In this document: piece by piece, positions 40,886-49,600 of the stretch
Layout of the letters: each line of letters begins with the position of its first letter
Position numbering within the stretch: position 1 is the stretch's first letter
Notes under the pieces: model-generated
Databases searched by the model: none
Seen by the model: the letters and a program-made list of their open reading frames with translations, nothing else
What the model was told of the DNA's origin: nothing
Translations under genes and position numbers: made by a program
Origin: Mycobacterium haemophilum DSM 44634
Lineage (GTDB): Bacteria; Actinomycetota; Actinomycetes; Mycobacteriales; Mycobacteriaceae
Assembly (NCBI RefSeq): GCF_000340435.2
Contig: NZ_CP011883.2
Span: 1 to 64,000 of the forward strand
Length of the DNA: 64,000 nucleotides
Reading direction: 5' to 3'

Positions 40886-41718
40886 TCGACAGCGAAATCG
40901 AGGCGTTGAACCGTGCTCATCAAATGTTTGCAGGCAGCACTCGGCACTCGACACTGAACGCGGGCACCGCGCGCTACAACGGACTACTGCAGCGCGCAGC
41001 CAGGCTGAACAACACTGTGGGGCATGGTAGTTATCAACCAGCGGTGCACCATAGCCGCGAAGCGTTGCTGTCGGCATCACGAACGGATGCTGCGGTCGGC
41101 GCGGTCATCGCCAATGCCCAGCGGGATCGGGCCCGAGCGCGTGAGCTGACCAAAAACGTCCTCCAGGAGGCCCACGCCGATGCTGCCATTACTCCGGCTA
41201 CCCCGATGGCCCAGCGAGAAGCGATGCGTCGTCGCATTGCACGCCTGCGCGCGCAGCGAATGCACGTCTTGTCGGCCCGCCTGCGGGCACGACGGCACCT
41301 AGTCGCATTGCGTGCGCTGCGCTACCGGACGCAGCATCACCTTGGCCCCGCGCCGACCGGACTGCGGTTACCCTCAGCAACCGGCCGCGCGGGAATCGCG
41401 GTGCGTGCCGCGCTGTCGCGACTCGGCCGTCCTTATGTCTGGGGCGCAACTGGGCCCGACCAGTTCGACTGTTCTGGGCTGGTTCAATGGTCGTATGCGC
41501 AGGCGGGTATCCATCTGGACCGCACCACATATCAGCAGATAAACGACGGGATTCCGGTACCGCGCTGGCAAGTGCGCCCGGGCGACCTCGTCTTCCCCCA
41601 CGCCGGGCATGTACAACTGGCCATCGGCAATAATCTGGTCGTCGAAGCGCCCTACTCGGGCGCGTCGGTCCGGATCAGTCCGCTGGGCAGCAACGTGCAG
41701 ATTCGCCGGCCACTTTGA
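40882..41718 (+). CDS. NlpC/P60 peptidoglycan hydrolase-like protein (Rv0024 homologue)
   Basis: The 278-residue protein has an alpha-helical, coiled-coil-prone N-terminal region (1-165) and a C-terminal NlpC/P60 domain: the catalytic Cys in DQFDCSGLVQWSYAQ, RPGDLVFPHAGHVQLAIG with the catalytic His, and a final polar residue. NlpC/P60 enzymes cut peptidoglycan stem peptides. No signal peptide is visible; the helical N-terminus may instead be a type VII secretion element, as in related proteins of the ESX-2 locus. GTG 40882 overlaps the preceding stop. Confidence 0.88.
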   Translation: MIDSEIEALNRAHQMFAGSTRHSTLNAGTARYNGLLQRAARLNNTVGHGSYQPAVHHSREALLSASRTDAAVGAVIANAQRDRARARELTKNVLQEAHADAAITPATPMAQREAMRRRIARLRAQRMHVLSARLRARRHLVALRALRYRTQHHLGPAPTGLRLPSATGRAGIAVRAALSRLGRPYVWGATGPDQFDCSGLVQWSYAQAGIHLDRTTYQQINDGIPVPRWQVRPGDLVFPHAGHVQLAIGNNLVVEAPYSGASVRISPLGSNVQIRRPL

Positions 41719-41731
41719 GAAGGTTGAACGC

Positions 41732-42094
41732 ATGTCGGAGCAAGCTGGATCGTCGCTAGCTGCCATTCGGGAACGGCAGACGGCACTCGCGAGGCAGCAC
41801 AGAACGGCTGCCGACGCCGACCGGGTGGTGACCGAGGCGATCGCCAGTGCTCATGCAGCGATACGCGAGAGCATCGGCCGACTGGATGCGATCGCCGCCG
41901 AAATCGATTGTGCGGTACAGAACCAGGCCGACCTCGCCGTCGATACTCGTATGGGTTCTAGTGAGTTTCAGAAATTTTTGATTGCTAAACAGCGGGAGAT
42001 TGTCACCGTCGTGGCTAGTGTTCGCGAGTTGGATCGCACGAAAAAGGCTGTGTTGGAAAGCGTGCGGGCACAGTACACAACGCCCGCGGGCTAG
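41732..42094 (+). CDS. DUF4226-type ESX-associated protein (Rv0025 homologue)
   Basis: The 120-residue helical protein starts MSEQAGSSLAAIRERQTALA and ends with a module (SSEFQKFLIAKQREIVTVVA) that reappears in the next gene (ARDFQRFLITKLRDIRAVVA), showing that the two share an ancestor. Equivalent small helical proteins lie in the ESX-2 region of M. tuberculosis. It follows the NlpC gene by 13 bp. Likely a secreted or substrate-associated protein; function unknown. Confidence 0.8.
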   Translation: MSEQAGSSLAAIRERQTALARQHRTAADADRVVTEAIASAHAAIRESIGRLDAIAAEIDCAVQNQADLAVDTRMGSSEFQKFLIAKQREIVTVVASVRELDRTKKAVLESVRAQYTTPAG

Positions 42095-42202
42095 CATTGC
42101 CAGATTGGGGTGAATTGTCGGCGGCGGTGTGCCGAACTACTGTCACCCGGCATGAAGGGTTCACGTCGTCCGCAACCGGGCGCGGCGCCGATTGCCTAGA
42201 CG

Positions 42203-43627
42203 ATGTCGACGTATGACGACCTACTTGCTGTAGTCAAATATGTCCGGGACCGCACGGGCGATCCAAACGCGTGGCAGAGCGGACTGACGCCGAGTGAAGT
42301 GTCAGCTGTGGTCACTCCCACGACACGCTTGGAGCAACTCGACGCGATCCTGTGCAAGGTCCGCCAACAACATTCAGATCTGTTCGCTCCGACGGTGGCG
42401 ATGCCGGGTGATCTCGGCCTATGGCTGCGCGGATCGGGCGTACCTGCGGCGGCGGAACCCCAGCAAGGTGACGCTGCCGAAACTATCGGATATGCTGAAG
42501 CTGCTCTGGCGCACCAGAATTCAGCGAGTTCGCAACTTGACTTGCAAGTGATCTCGGCAATCCTGAACGCGCACCTAAAGACTGTCGAGGGCAGAGAGGC
42601 GCTGAACAAGCTACAGCAAGAGACCGAAGGGGCGGTACGAACGCGATCGGATCTGGACACACCGGCGGGTGCGCGTGATTTCCAACGATTCCTCATCACC
42701 AAGCTCAGGGATATCCGCGCGGTGGTCGCCAACGCAAGCCTCGATGACACGTCGAAGTCAGCGCTGATGGCCGCGTGGACATCGCTGTATGGTGCCTCGA
42801 AAACGGGACTGGACGTGCCCAGCGGACAGCGTCCGGCATCGGCCGCGCTCATTGGCGCATCGGCGCCGGGCGCCAGTCAACAGGTGGCGGAATTGCCCGA
42901 TGCCGAAGATCCGTACCTTGATTCGCTGTTGCTTGACGATCCCCGACCCACAGCGGGACCGACTGCGCCGCCGATGCCGATGACGCCGATGATGCCAAGC
43001 ATTCCCAACCTCGGCGTTGTGCCGACGCCCGGCGGGCTAACGGCGCCGGGTTCCATTCCGGGTTGGAATGCACCAGGTGGGCTTCCCCTTTCCAGGTTGC
43101 TTGATGGCATTGGAACTGAACCAGAGCCGAGGGATTTCGATAAAGAGCAGCTGGCATCGGCAGATCCAAACTTGAAGGACCAGGAACCCGATCACCACAA
43201 TGACGATGGCGAGAAGGAATCGTCCGCCGAGAAGCCCGAATCGCCGCCGACGGGTCCGACAACCGTGACACTGCCCGACGGTGAGACGGTGACGGCTGCC
43301 AGCCCACAGCTGGCAGCAGCGATCAAGGCCGCGGTTGGCGGCGCGTCGATCGCAGATGCGTTCCGTGAGCAAGGAATTACCATTCCTGCTCCCGGCACGA
43401 CGGTGACCAACCCCATCGACCCATCCCGGGTCACACCAGGAGATGTCGGTATCTTCACCGACCGTCATGCGCTTGCACTCGGCCGCAGTCAAGCGCTCCT
43501 CGACGGCCAGATTCAACATATCTCCGCCGTGACCGGGCCGAGCTTTCTAGGCTGGGAGCATCCGCCGACGCAGACCGGAACACCGACGCCAACCTGGCCG
43601 GCGGCCACGGCGACGGGGTCACAATGA
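42203..43627 (+). CDS. ESX-associated two-domain protein (Rv0026 homologue)
   Basis: The 474-residue protein has a helical N-terminal DUF4226-like part (about 1-190, containing the FQRFLITKLRDI module shared with the preceding gene), a proline/methionine-rich linker (230-320) and a C-terminal domain from about 370 (VTLPDGETVTAASPQLAAAI ... TPGDVGIFTDRHALALG ... GPSFLGWEHP). Rv0026 and Rv3899c of M. tuberculosis share this architecture. The DVGIF..RHALALG block resembles the folded core of small hydrolases, but no complete catalytic set can be named. Confidence 0.8.
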   Translation: MSTYDDLLAVVKYVRDRTGDPNAWQSGLTPSEVSAVVTPTTRLEQLDAILCKVRQQHSDLFAPTVAMPGDLGLWLRGSGVPAAAEPQQGDAAETIGYAEAALAHQNSASSQLDLQVISAILNAHLKTVEGREALNKLQQETEGAVRTRSDLDTPAGARDFQRFLITKLRDIRAVVANASLDDTSKSALMAAWTSLYGASKTGLDVPSGQRPASAALIGASAPGASQQVAELPDAEDPYLDSLLLDDPRPTAGPTAPPMPMTPMMPSIPNLGVVPTPGGLTAPGSIPGWNAPGGLPLSRLLDGIGTEPEPRDFDKEQLASADPNLKDQEPDHHNDDGEKESSAEKPESPPTGPTTVTLPDGETVTAASPQLAAAIKAAVGGASIADAFREQGITIPAPGTTVTNPIDPSRVTPGDVGIFTDRHALALGRSQALLDGQIQHISAVTGPSFLGWEHPPTQTGTPTPTWPAATATGSQ

Positions 43628-43673
43628 CAAGCCCATCGGAACGAAGGCCAGCGCACCAATGAGGAGACCGTAG

Positions 43674-43991
43674 ATGACAGATCGAATTCGTGTGGTGCCC
43701 GCGCAGTTGCGGGAAGCCGCGGTACGTCACCAGCAGACGGCCGAGTACTTGCGGACCGTACCTTCGTCGCACGCCGCGATCCAAGAGAGCTTGGACTCAC
43801 TCGGGCCCATCTTCACCGAGTTTCGCGAAGCTGGCCGTGAACTTCTCGAGCTCAGACGGCAGTGTTACCTGCAGCAAGCAGACGACCACGCCGATCTGGC
43901 GCACAACTTGAGGATGTCAGCGGCGATGTGGGACCAGCACGAGGACGAGGCAGCGCGCAACCTCGGCAGCATCGTTGACGGCGATCAATGA
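43674..43991 (+). CDS. EspC/WXG-like type VII secretion substrate (Rv0027 homologue)
   Basis: The 105-residue protein is a predicted two-helix hairpin of the EspC (formerly DUF2580) type: IRVVPAQLREAAVRHQQTAE, a central GPIFTEFREAGRELL turn and a second helix (LAHNLRMSAAMWDQHEDEAA). Such proteins are secreted with Esx/PE/PPE partners. The length equals that of Rv0027. ATG 43674 follows GAGGAGACCG. Its stop overlaps the next start by four bases. Confidence 0.82.
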   Translation: MTDRIRVVPAQLREAAVRHQQTAEYLRTVPSSHAAIQESLDSLGPIFTEFREAGRELLELRRQCYLQQADDHADLAHNLRMSAAMWDQHEDEAARNLGSIVDGDQ

Positions 43992-44299
43992 CAGACTCCA
44001 ATCCTGCCTTCGACACCGTCCACCCGAGCGGACACATTCTCGTCCGCTCATGTCGCGGCGGATACATGCACAGCATCGCGCTGAGCGCGGAGGCGATGGA
44101 TACGGACGCGGAAACGCTGGCGCAAGGCATCCTGCTAACTGCCGATGTTTCGTGCCTCAAAGCGTTGCTGGAAGTGCGCAACGAGATCGTTGCGGCCGGC
44201 CACACCCCGTCCGCGGAGGTTCCGACTCCCGACGATCTCGACGCTGCGATCGAGAAGCTGCTGGCGCATCAACTGCGCCACCGAGCCAGCCCGAACTAA
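43988..44299 (+). CDS. DUF2694-like protein (Rv0028 homologue)
   Basis: The 103-residue protein is similar in size and sequence to Rv0028: FDTVHPSGHILVRSCRGGYM, then an alpha/beta block SIALSAEAMDTDAETLAQGI and LKALLEVRNEIVAAGHTPSA. Proteins of this type accompany EspC-like genes in ESX loci. The ATGA overlap with the preceding gene suggests the two products act together, perhaps as substrate and chaperone; that is inference. Confidence 0.75.
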   Translation: MTDSNPAFDTVHPSGHILVRSCRGGYMHSIALSAEAMDTDAETLAQGILLTADVSCLKALLEVRNEIVAAGHTPSAEVPTPDDLDAAIEKLLAHQLRHRASPN

Positions 44300-44324
44300 C
44301 CAGATCTATACCAAACTGACGCCG

Positions 44325-44468
44325 CTAAAGCAGCCAGGTCTTAGCGGTATCAGGATCGGGTGTGATATCGGTTGGCGGCTCGACGGGATTGGCGCCGAAC
44401 AACTCTCGCGCACGATAGAGCAGAGCACGCACTTCGTCGAGTTGCTGCTGCAGCGCAGAATCAGCCAT
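44325..44468 (-). CDS. Small 47-residue helical protein inside the ESX-like cluster
   Basis: A 47-codon frame encodes a strongly helical, heptad-like N-terminus (ADSALQQQLDEVRALLYRAR, then ELFG) and a proline/acidic tail NPVEPPTDITPDPDT ending KTWLL. The composition is unlike a chance antisense frame. It opposes the surrounding genes and lies between the DUF2694-like gene and a decayed gene. Only weak AAGGG lies before ATG 44468. Family not recognised. Confidence 0.55.
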   Translation of the reverse strand: MADSALQQQLDEVRALLYRARELFGANPVEPPTDITPDPDTAKTWLL

Positions 44469-44548
44469 ACCCTTACGCTACCCAGGCCATGGCAGTCGCA
44501 CAATTCACCGCGTGCTCAGCTTGCTGGCGATGCCGGTAGGCTCAGTCG

Positions 44549-44774
44549 GTGGCGAATTTCGGTCGGATAGCGGCGCGCCAGTGTCTGCGCAGAGTGACCC
44601 GGGAATCCTTGATGATTTATCACCCGGCGTGGTTCGGAGAACTCGACCCTGGTCGGCCGGTACGCCGCAGAGCTGTCGCTGCTGGGGCCGGAACGTGGCC
44701 CCGGCGTATGAATTGACGCTGGTCGGAGGTGTCGACATACTGTCATCGTGTCGGGGGGCAGCCGCGCGAAATTG
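44549..44774 (+). pseudogene. Decayed protein gene between the Rv0028- and Rv0030-like genes
   Basis: Three consecutive protein-like pieces sit in three frames: from GTG 44549 FGRIAARQCLRRVTRESLMI, YHPAWFGELDPGRPVRR; then AAELSLLGPERGPGV ending in TGA near 44712; then YELTLVGGVDILSS. The short overlaps at each switch look like single-base indels. In M. tuberculosis the full-length gene Rv0029 lies here, so these may be its N-terminal remains; that link is by position, not by alignment. Confidence 0.5.
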
Positions 44775-45062
44775 AGCGACAAAGATCTTGTCGAATCGGT
44801 TCTGCAGCAACTGAGTGAGGCAGCGGACAGATGGGAAGCCCTCGTCGCGCAGGCCGAGGCCGTCACATACAGCGTGGACCTCGGCGATATTCACGCAGTG
44901 GCCAATTCCGATGGCCGGTTGCTCAAGTTGACGCTGCATCCGGGCGTAATGACCGGCTACGCCCACGAGGAATTGGCTGACAGGGTGAACCTCGCGATCG
45001 CAGCGCTGCGCGAAGAGGCAGAGGCTGACAACCAGGCGAGGTACGGCGGGCCCCTGCAGTGA
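44748..45062 (+). CDS. YbaB/EbfC-like (EspL-type) protein (Rv0030 homologue)
   Basis: The 104-residue protein shows the YbaB-like layout: an N-terminal helix (KDLVESVLQQLSEAADRWEA), strands with IHAVANSDGRLLKLTLHPGV, and a closing helix ELADRVNLAIAALREEAEAD. EspL and related members sit in ESX loci, and some bind DNA or stabilise Esp proteins. GTG 44748 overlaps the tail of the decayed gene. It lies 49 bp before eccB and probably in the same transcript. Confidence 0.72.
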   Translation: MSGGSRAKLSDKDLVESVLQQLSEAADRWEALVAQAEAVTYSVDLGDIHAVANSDGRLLKLTLHPGVMTGYAHEELADRVNLAIAALREEAEADNQARYGGPLQ

Positions 45063-45111
45063 TACCGGTGTCGATTTAGCAGACCGATCCGCATCGACTG
45101 CCGAAAGGAGA

Positions 45112-46614
45112 ATGGCTGTGCCGCTCAATCTGTCTAACCGGGACCAGAATTCGGGACATCTCTTCTACAACCGGCGCTTGCGGGCTGCGATCACTAGGTT
45201 TTCGGTGCGGATGAAGCACGACGACCGTAAACAGCAAGCGGCGGTGGCACTGTCGATTGTGCTCGTCCTTATCGGCGTTGGATGGATGGCGTTACTCCAT
45301 GTCATGAGGCCCGCGGGCCTGATCGGCCAATCAGCTATCATCGGCGACCGCGACACCGGTGCGGTCTATGCGAAGATCAATGACCGCCTCTACCCCGCAC
45401 TCAACCTCACCTCCGCGCGGTTGGCAGTCGGCGCTGCCGCCGCCCCCGCCTGGGTCAGGGCGAGCGAGATCGCCAAATACCCCACCGGCCCGATGATCGG
45501 TATTCCTGGTGTGCCAGATAGCCTGCCGATCGCATCGAGTTCTATATCGGCATGGTCGGTCTGCGACACCGCGGCGGACCGTGGTAGCGGGACGGCTCCG
45601 GTGGTGACGTCCATCGCCGGCCAGCTCTCGGCTGTTGGCCGGGCCACTGCGATGGGCCCGGCCCAAGCTGTCCTCGCGACTCACAAGGGCACGACCTATG
45701 TGATCTGGCGAGGGCAGCGGTCCCGCATTGATCCAGCCGACCGGTCGGTGACCCTGAATCTCGGGCTTGATCCCGGTGTGACGTATCCGATCGAAATTTC
45801 CAACGCTCTCTACGACGCAATGCCGTCAACGGAACCCCTTGTACTGCCGGCAATCCCAGATGCCGGCACGCCATCGCGATGGTTGCCTGGGTCTCGGGTA
45901 GGCAGCGTGCTGAAAACCCGGGACGTGAGCGGCGCGGTCAATGGCTTCTACGCGCTGCTGCCAGGCGGCGTTCAGAAGATCACCAGCTTCGTCGCGGACC
46001 TGTTGCGCACCGGGAACTCCGAGGGTTCGACAACGCCAGCACTCGTTGCTCCGGACACGCTGATCCACATCCCAGTAGTTGACGTGCTCGACGTCGACTA
46101 CTATCCGCCGGGAAAGCTGGATTTCGTTGACACGTCGGCGAATCCGGTGACATGTGTCGCCTGGGAAAAACAGTCCGGCGATCCGCAGGCCCGAATCACC
46201 GTCCTGAGCGGGCGGGGTCTGCCGGTCCCGATCAGCATGGACCCTCGCGTGGTGCATCTGGTCCGCGACGACCGCGATCCCAACTCTGTGGAGGCTCAGC
46301 AGACATTGGTGCTGCCGGACGCGGCGAATTTTATTGCCACGACGAGCGGCGAAGCTCGGTCCGATAGTCGGGAGAGTTTGTATTGGCTTTCGCCGCAAGG
46401 CGTTCGGTATGGCGTTCAAGCAGAGCAACGGACCTGGCAAGTACTTGGGCTGGATCCGCGCTACGCGGTGCAAGCGCCTTGGCCGATAGTCCGGACATTT
46501 GCAACCGGACCGGCGATTAGCCGCGATGCCGCCCTGGTCGCGCGCGACGCAATACCTGCAGGCGGTGCGGTGACGTCCATTCCGGAGTCCAACGAGCAGA
46601 CCACCGGGAGTTAG
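45112..46614 (+). CDS. eccB: Type VII secretion core component EccB (ESX-2-like)
   Basis: EccB is a periplasm-exposed core subunit of the ESX membrane complex. The 500-residue protein has a cytoplasmic N-terminus with SGHLFYNRRLRAAITRFSVR, one transmembrane helix (AVALSIVLVLIGVGWMALLH, about 44-64), and the EccB periplasmic fold with GQSAIIGDRDTGAVYAKIND, LYPALNLTSARLAVG, a conserved cysteine pair (AWSVCDTA, VTCVAWE) and SPQGVRYGVQ. ATG 45112 has AAAGGAGA upstream. The frame is intact. It is closest by eye to EccB2, but paralogue assignment needs a tree. Confidence 0.92.
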   Translation: MAVPLNLSNRDQNSGHLFYNRRLRAAITRFSVRMKHDDRKQQAAVALSIVLVLIGVGWMALLHVMRPAGLIGQSAIIGDRDTGAVYAKINDRLYPALNLTSARLAVGAAAAPAWVRASEIAKYPTGPMIGIPGVPDSLPIASSSISAWSVCDTAADRGSGTAPVVTSIAGQLSAVGRATAMGPAQAVLATHKGTTYVIWRGQRSRIDPADRSVTLNLGLDPGVTYPIEISNALYDAMPSTEPLVLPAIPDAGTPSRWLPGSRVGSVLKTRDVSGAVNGFYALLPGGVQKITSFVADLLRTGNSEGSTTPALVAPDTLIHIPVVDVLDVDYYPPGKLDFVDTSANPVTCVAWEKQSGDPQARITVLSGRGLPVPISMDPRVVHLVRDDRDPNSVEAQQTLVLPDAANFIATTSGEARSDSRESLYWLSPQGVRYGVQAEQRTWQVLGLDPRYAVQAPWPIVRTFATGPAISRDAALVARDAIPAGGAVTSIPESNEQTTGS

Positions 46615-46616
46615 CC

Positions 46617-49600
46617 ATGTCCAAGCGAGGTTTCGTTCGCGGTACCCGCAGGCCCCCACCGAATGTTACGCCGGTGCGAATCGCAGTCGGCGCGCCGCTG
46701 GCATTACCTGAACGTGAGCCGCGCAACATCCTACTGATGATTGCGATTCCGGCACTGCTGGTTGGGATTGTCGGCACGTTGGTGGTGATGTACGCGTCAG
46801 GGATTCGGTCGCTACAGTCGGGGTTCTTCCCGATGATCGGCTTGGTCGGGTTCGGCACGCTGATGTTCAGCGGCCGCTTCGGGCGAGGACGCCGGATCAG
46901 CTGGGGAGAGCAGGAAAAGCAGCGCCGAAGCTATTTGCGTCAGCTCGACGAAGACCGCGACGAGGTACAGCGCGCCGCCCATGATCAGCGGGCCAGCCAG
47001 CTGTTTGTGCATGGAGACCCGCAGCGGCTGGACACCGTTATCGGTGGTCCGCGGATGTGGGAACGGCGCGCAGCAGACCCAGACTTCCTCGACGTGCGGC
47101 TGGGGATCGGGGTGCAGCAGGCCAGCGAATCCGCGGTTTCTCTGCAGTGGCCCGACGTTCCGATCGCCGAAGAGCTCGAACCCGTAACTGGTGGTGCGCT
47201 AAGGGATTTCATTCTCGAACAGAGCAAGATTCGCGGAATTGGCAAGCTACTGAGTCTGCGGTCGAAGCCCGGATTCAGCTTCATCGGCGATGATCCGAGC
47301 GAACTGCACGGCCTGGCGCGGTCGATACTGTGCTCCCTGGCTGTCTACCACAGCCCAGGTGATCTCAAGCTTATGGTGGTGACCCGGCATCCCGAGCTGT
47401 GGTCGTGGTTGGTGTGGTTACCGCACAACCAGCACGACGAAATGTTCGACGCCTGCGGACTGCGCCGGTTGGTGTTCGCCTCTCCAACGGAGTTGGAAGA
47501 GGCACTTGACGCCGAGCTGCACCGCAAGGGCCGTGGACCATGGACACCGCCGGTCGGAGGTAGCCCAACATCGATGCCATCGCCCATCGAATCGGCAACT
47601 GATCTGGCGCTGGGTCCGCACTGGGTGATCGTCGACGACAACGTCGGTACGCCCGAGCAATGGGAGGGTGTGACTGGGCAGAAGGGTATGGCCGGCATTA
47701 CGGTGCTGAGGTTGGCGACCCGAGTCGGTGTCGGCATCGGGTTCGCCGACGCGAACCAGCGTTTCGCGCTGCGTAACGGCCGACTCACGCACCGTGACTC
47801 GTTCTATGCCATGGCGGATCTGCTTGCCGAGAGCACCGCCAACCGGTATGCCCGCGCGCTTGCCCGCTGGTCCCCGATGAGTGCCGGTGAATTGTCTGCG
47901 ACCGGTAGTCAGGGCGGCGAACTGCTTCGGGCGCTGGGAATTACCGACCCTCGCGAGTTGGACGTCGACAAGCTCTGGGCAGAGAGCCGTGGTCGCGGTG
48001 ACCACAGATGGGCGATGGTGCCCGTCGGCGTCAAGCAAGGTGGTGAGCTGCAGTATGTCATCATGCGTGCCAAGGATTTTGGTGGCTACGGCTTCCACTC
48101 GGTAGTAATTGGTACATCCGGGTCAGGTAAGTCGGAGTACTTTCTGTCGCTGTGCAGCGGCATCGCGCTGACCCACTCGCCGGAGACATTCATCGTGATA
48201 TTCGTCGACATGAAGTTCGAGTCGGCAGCCCAAGATCTGCAAGGATTTCCGCACGTTGCTGGTTCGTTGTCTAATCTAGGCTCCGATGACCGGCATTTGG
48301 CGGAGCGGATGCGCAAGGCCATCAATGGCGAGATCGCCAGACGTTACCGACTTTTCAAGGATGCCGGGGCGCGGGACGCCAACGAGTATGAGGAGATGCG
48401 GCTGGCCGGACGGGATCTAGAGCCGGTACCGATCCTGCTGGTGATCATCGACGAGTACCTCGAGTTATTCATTCATCATCCCGAGTGGATCGATCTGGTT
48501 ATCCACATCGGCCAGGAGGGTCGTGGTTGCAACGTCTTCTTCACGCTGGGCGGCCAGCGGTTGGATCTGTCGTCGCTGAGTAAAGTCAAGAGCAACATCG
48601 CTTTCCGGGTGGCGCTGCGCGCCGAGACGGCGGAGGACTCCCGGGATGTGATCGGCAGCGACTCGGCGTTGCATCTTCCATCCAAGGAGAACGGCTACGC
48701 CTTGCTCAAGGTTGGGCCACGCGACTTGGAACAGTTCCGTTGCTTTTACGTGTCGGCCCCGTTCGTGATGCCAAAACGGCCGACTAACGCGAACAAAACT
48801 GTGGCTGTTAGCTTTTCCCAGCCTCGCTCCTACACCTGGTCCTACCAACCGCTCAGTGAAGCGGACAGCGCTGCATTAGCTATCGTAGACGAACCTGAAG
48901 AGCCGGACGAGTTTCTTTTTCACTCTGATGGCTTTCGGAAGAGGAAACTAGTCGATGTAATCCGAGAGTCGCTACTCTCGCATCCCGCACGCCCACCGCA
49001 CCAGATCTGGCTTCCACCTTTGGAAGTCAGCGAGCCGATCGATTCACTCGTGGCCCGCTGGCGCGGCAAGCCATGGGATGTCGAGTACGGGCAAAACCCG
49101 GGCCTGGTGTTCCCGATTGGAATTGTTGACATTCCCGAAGAGCACGCTCAACGTGTGCACGTCGTCGACGCCGAGATGGATAACGTTATGGTGGTCGCGA
49201 CCGCTCAGCGTGGCAAGTCCACCACGTTGATGGCGTTGATGACCTCGGCGGCATTGATGTATCGACCCGAACGGGTCACGTTCTTCTGCATCGGTGCGTC
49301 TCTGTACCCCATCGAAGAGCTGCCGCATGTAGCATCGGTGGTCAGCCAGACAGACAGTGAGGGAGTGTCTCGGACTGTCGCCTCGATCGAGGGGTTGATC
49401 GCGGCCCGCGAGGCTGCGTTCAAGCAATACCAAATCGACATCTCCGAATTCCGGGATCGCCGTTTCGGCCCAGACGCGGGTGCCGCCACCGATCCCGACG
49501 ATAAGTTCGGCGATGTTTTTCTCGTCATCGACAACTTCAGCGACCTTTACGACAAGGGTGCAGCAATCGGTGATCGTGTGATCGCGATCGCCCGCCAAGG

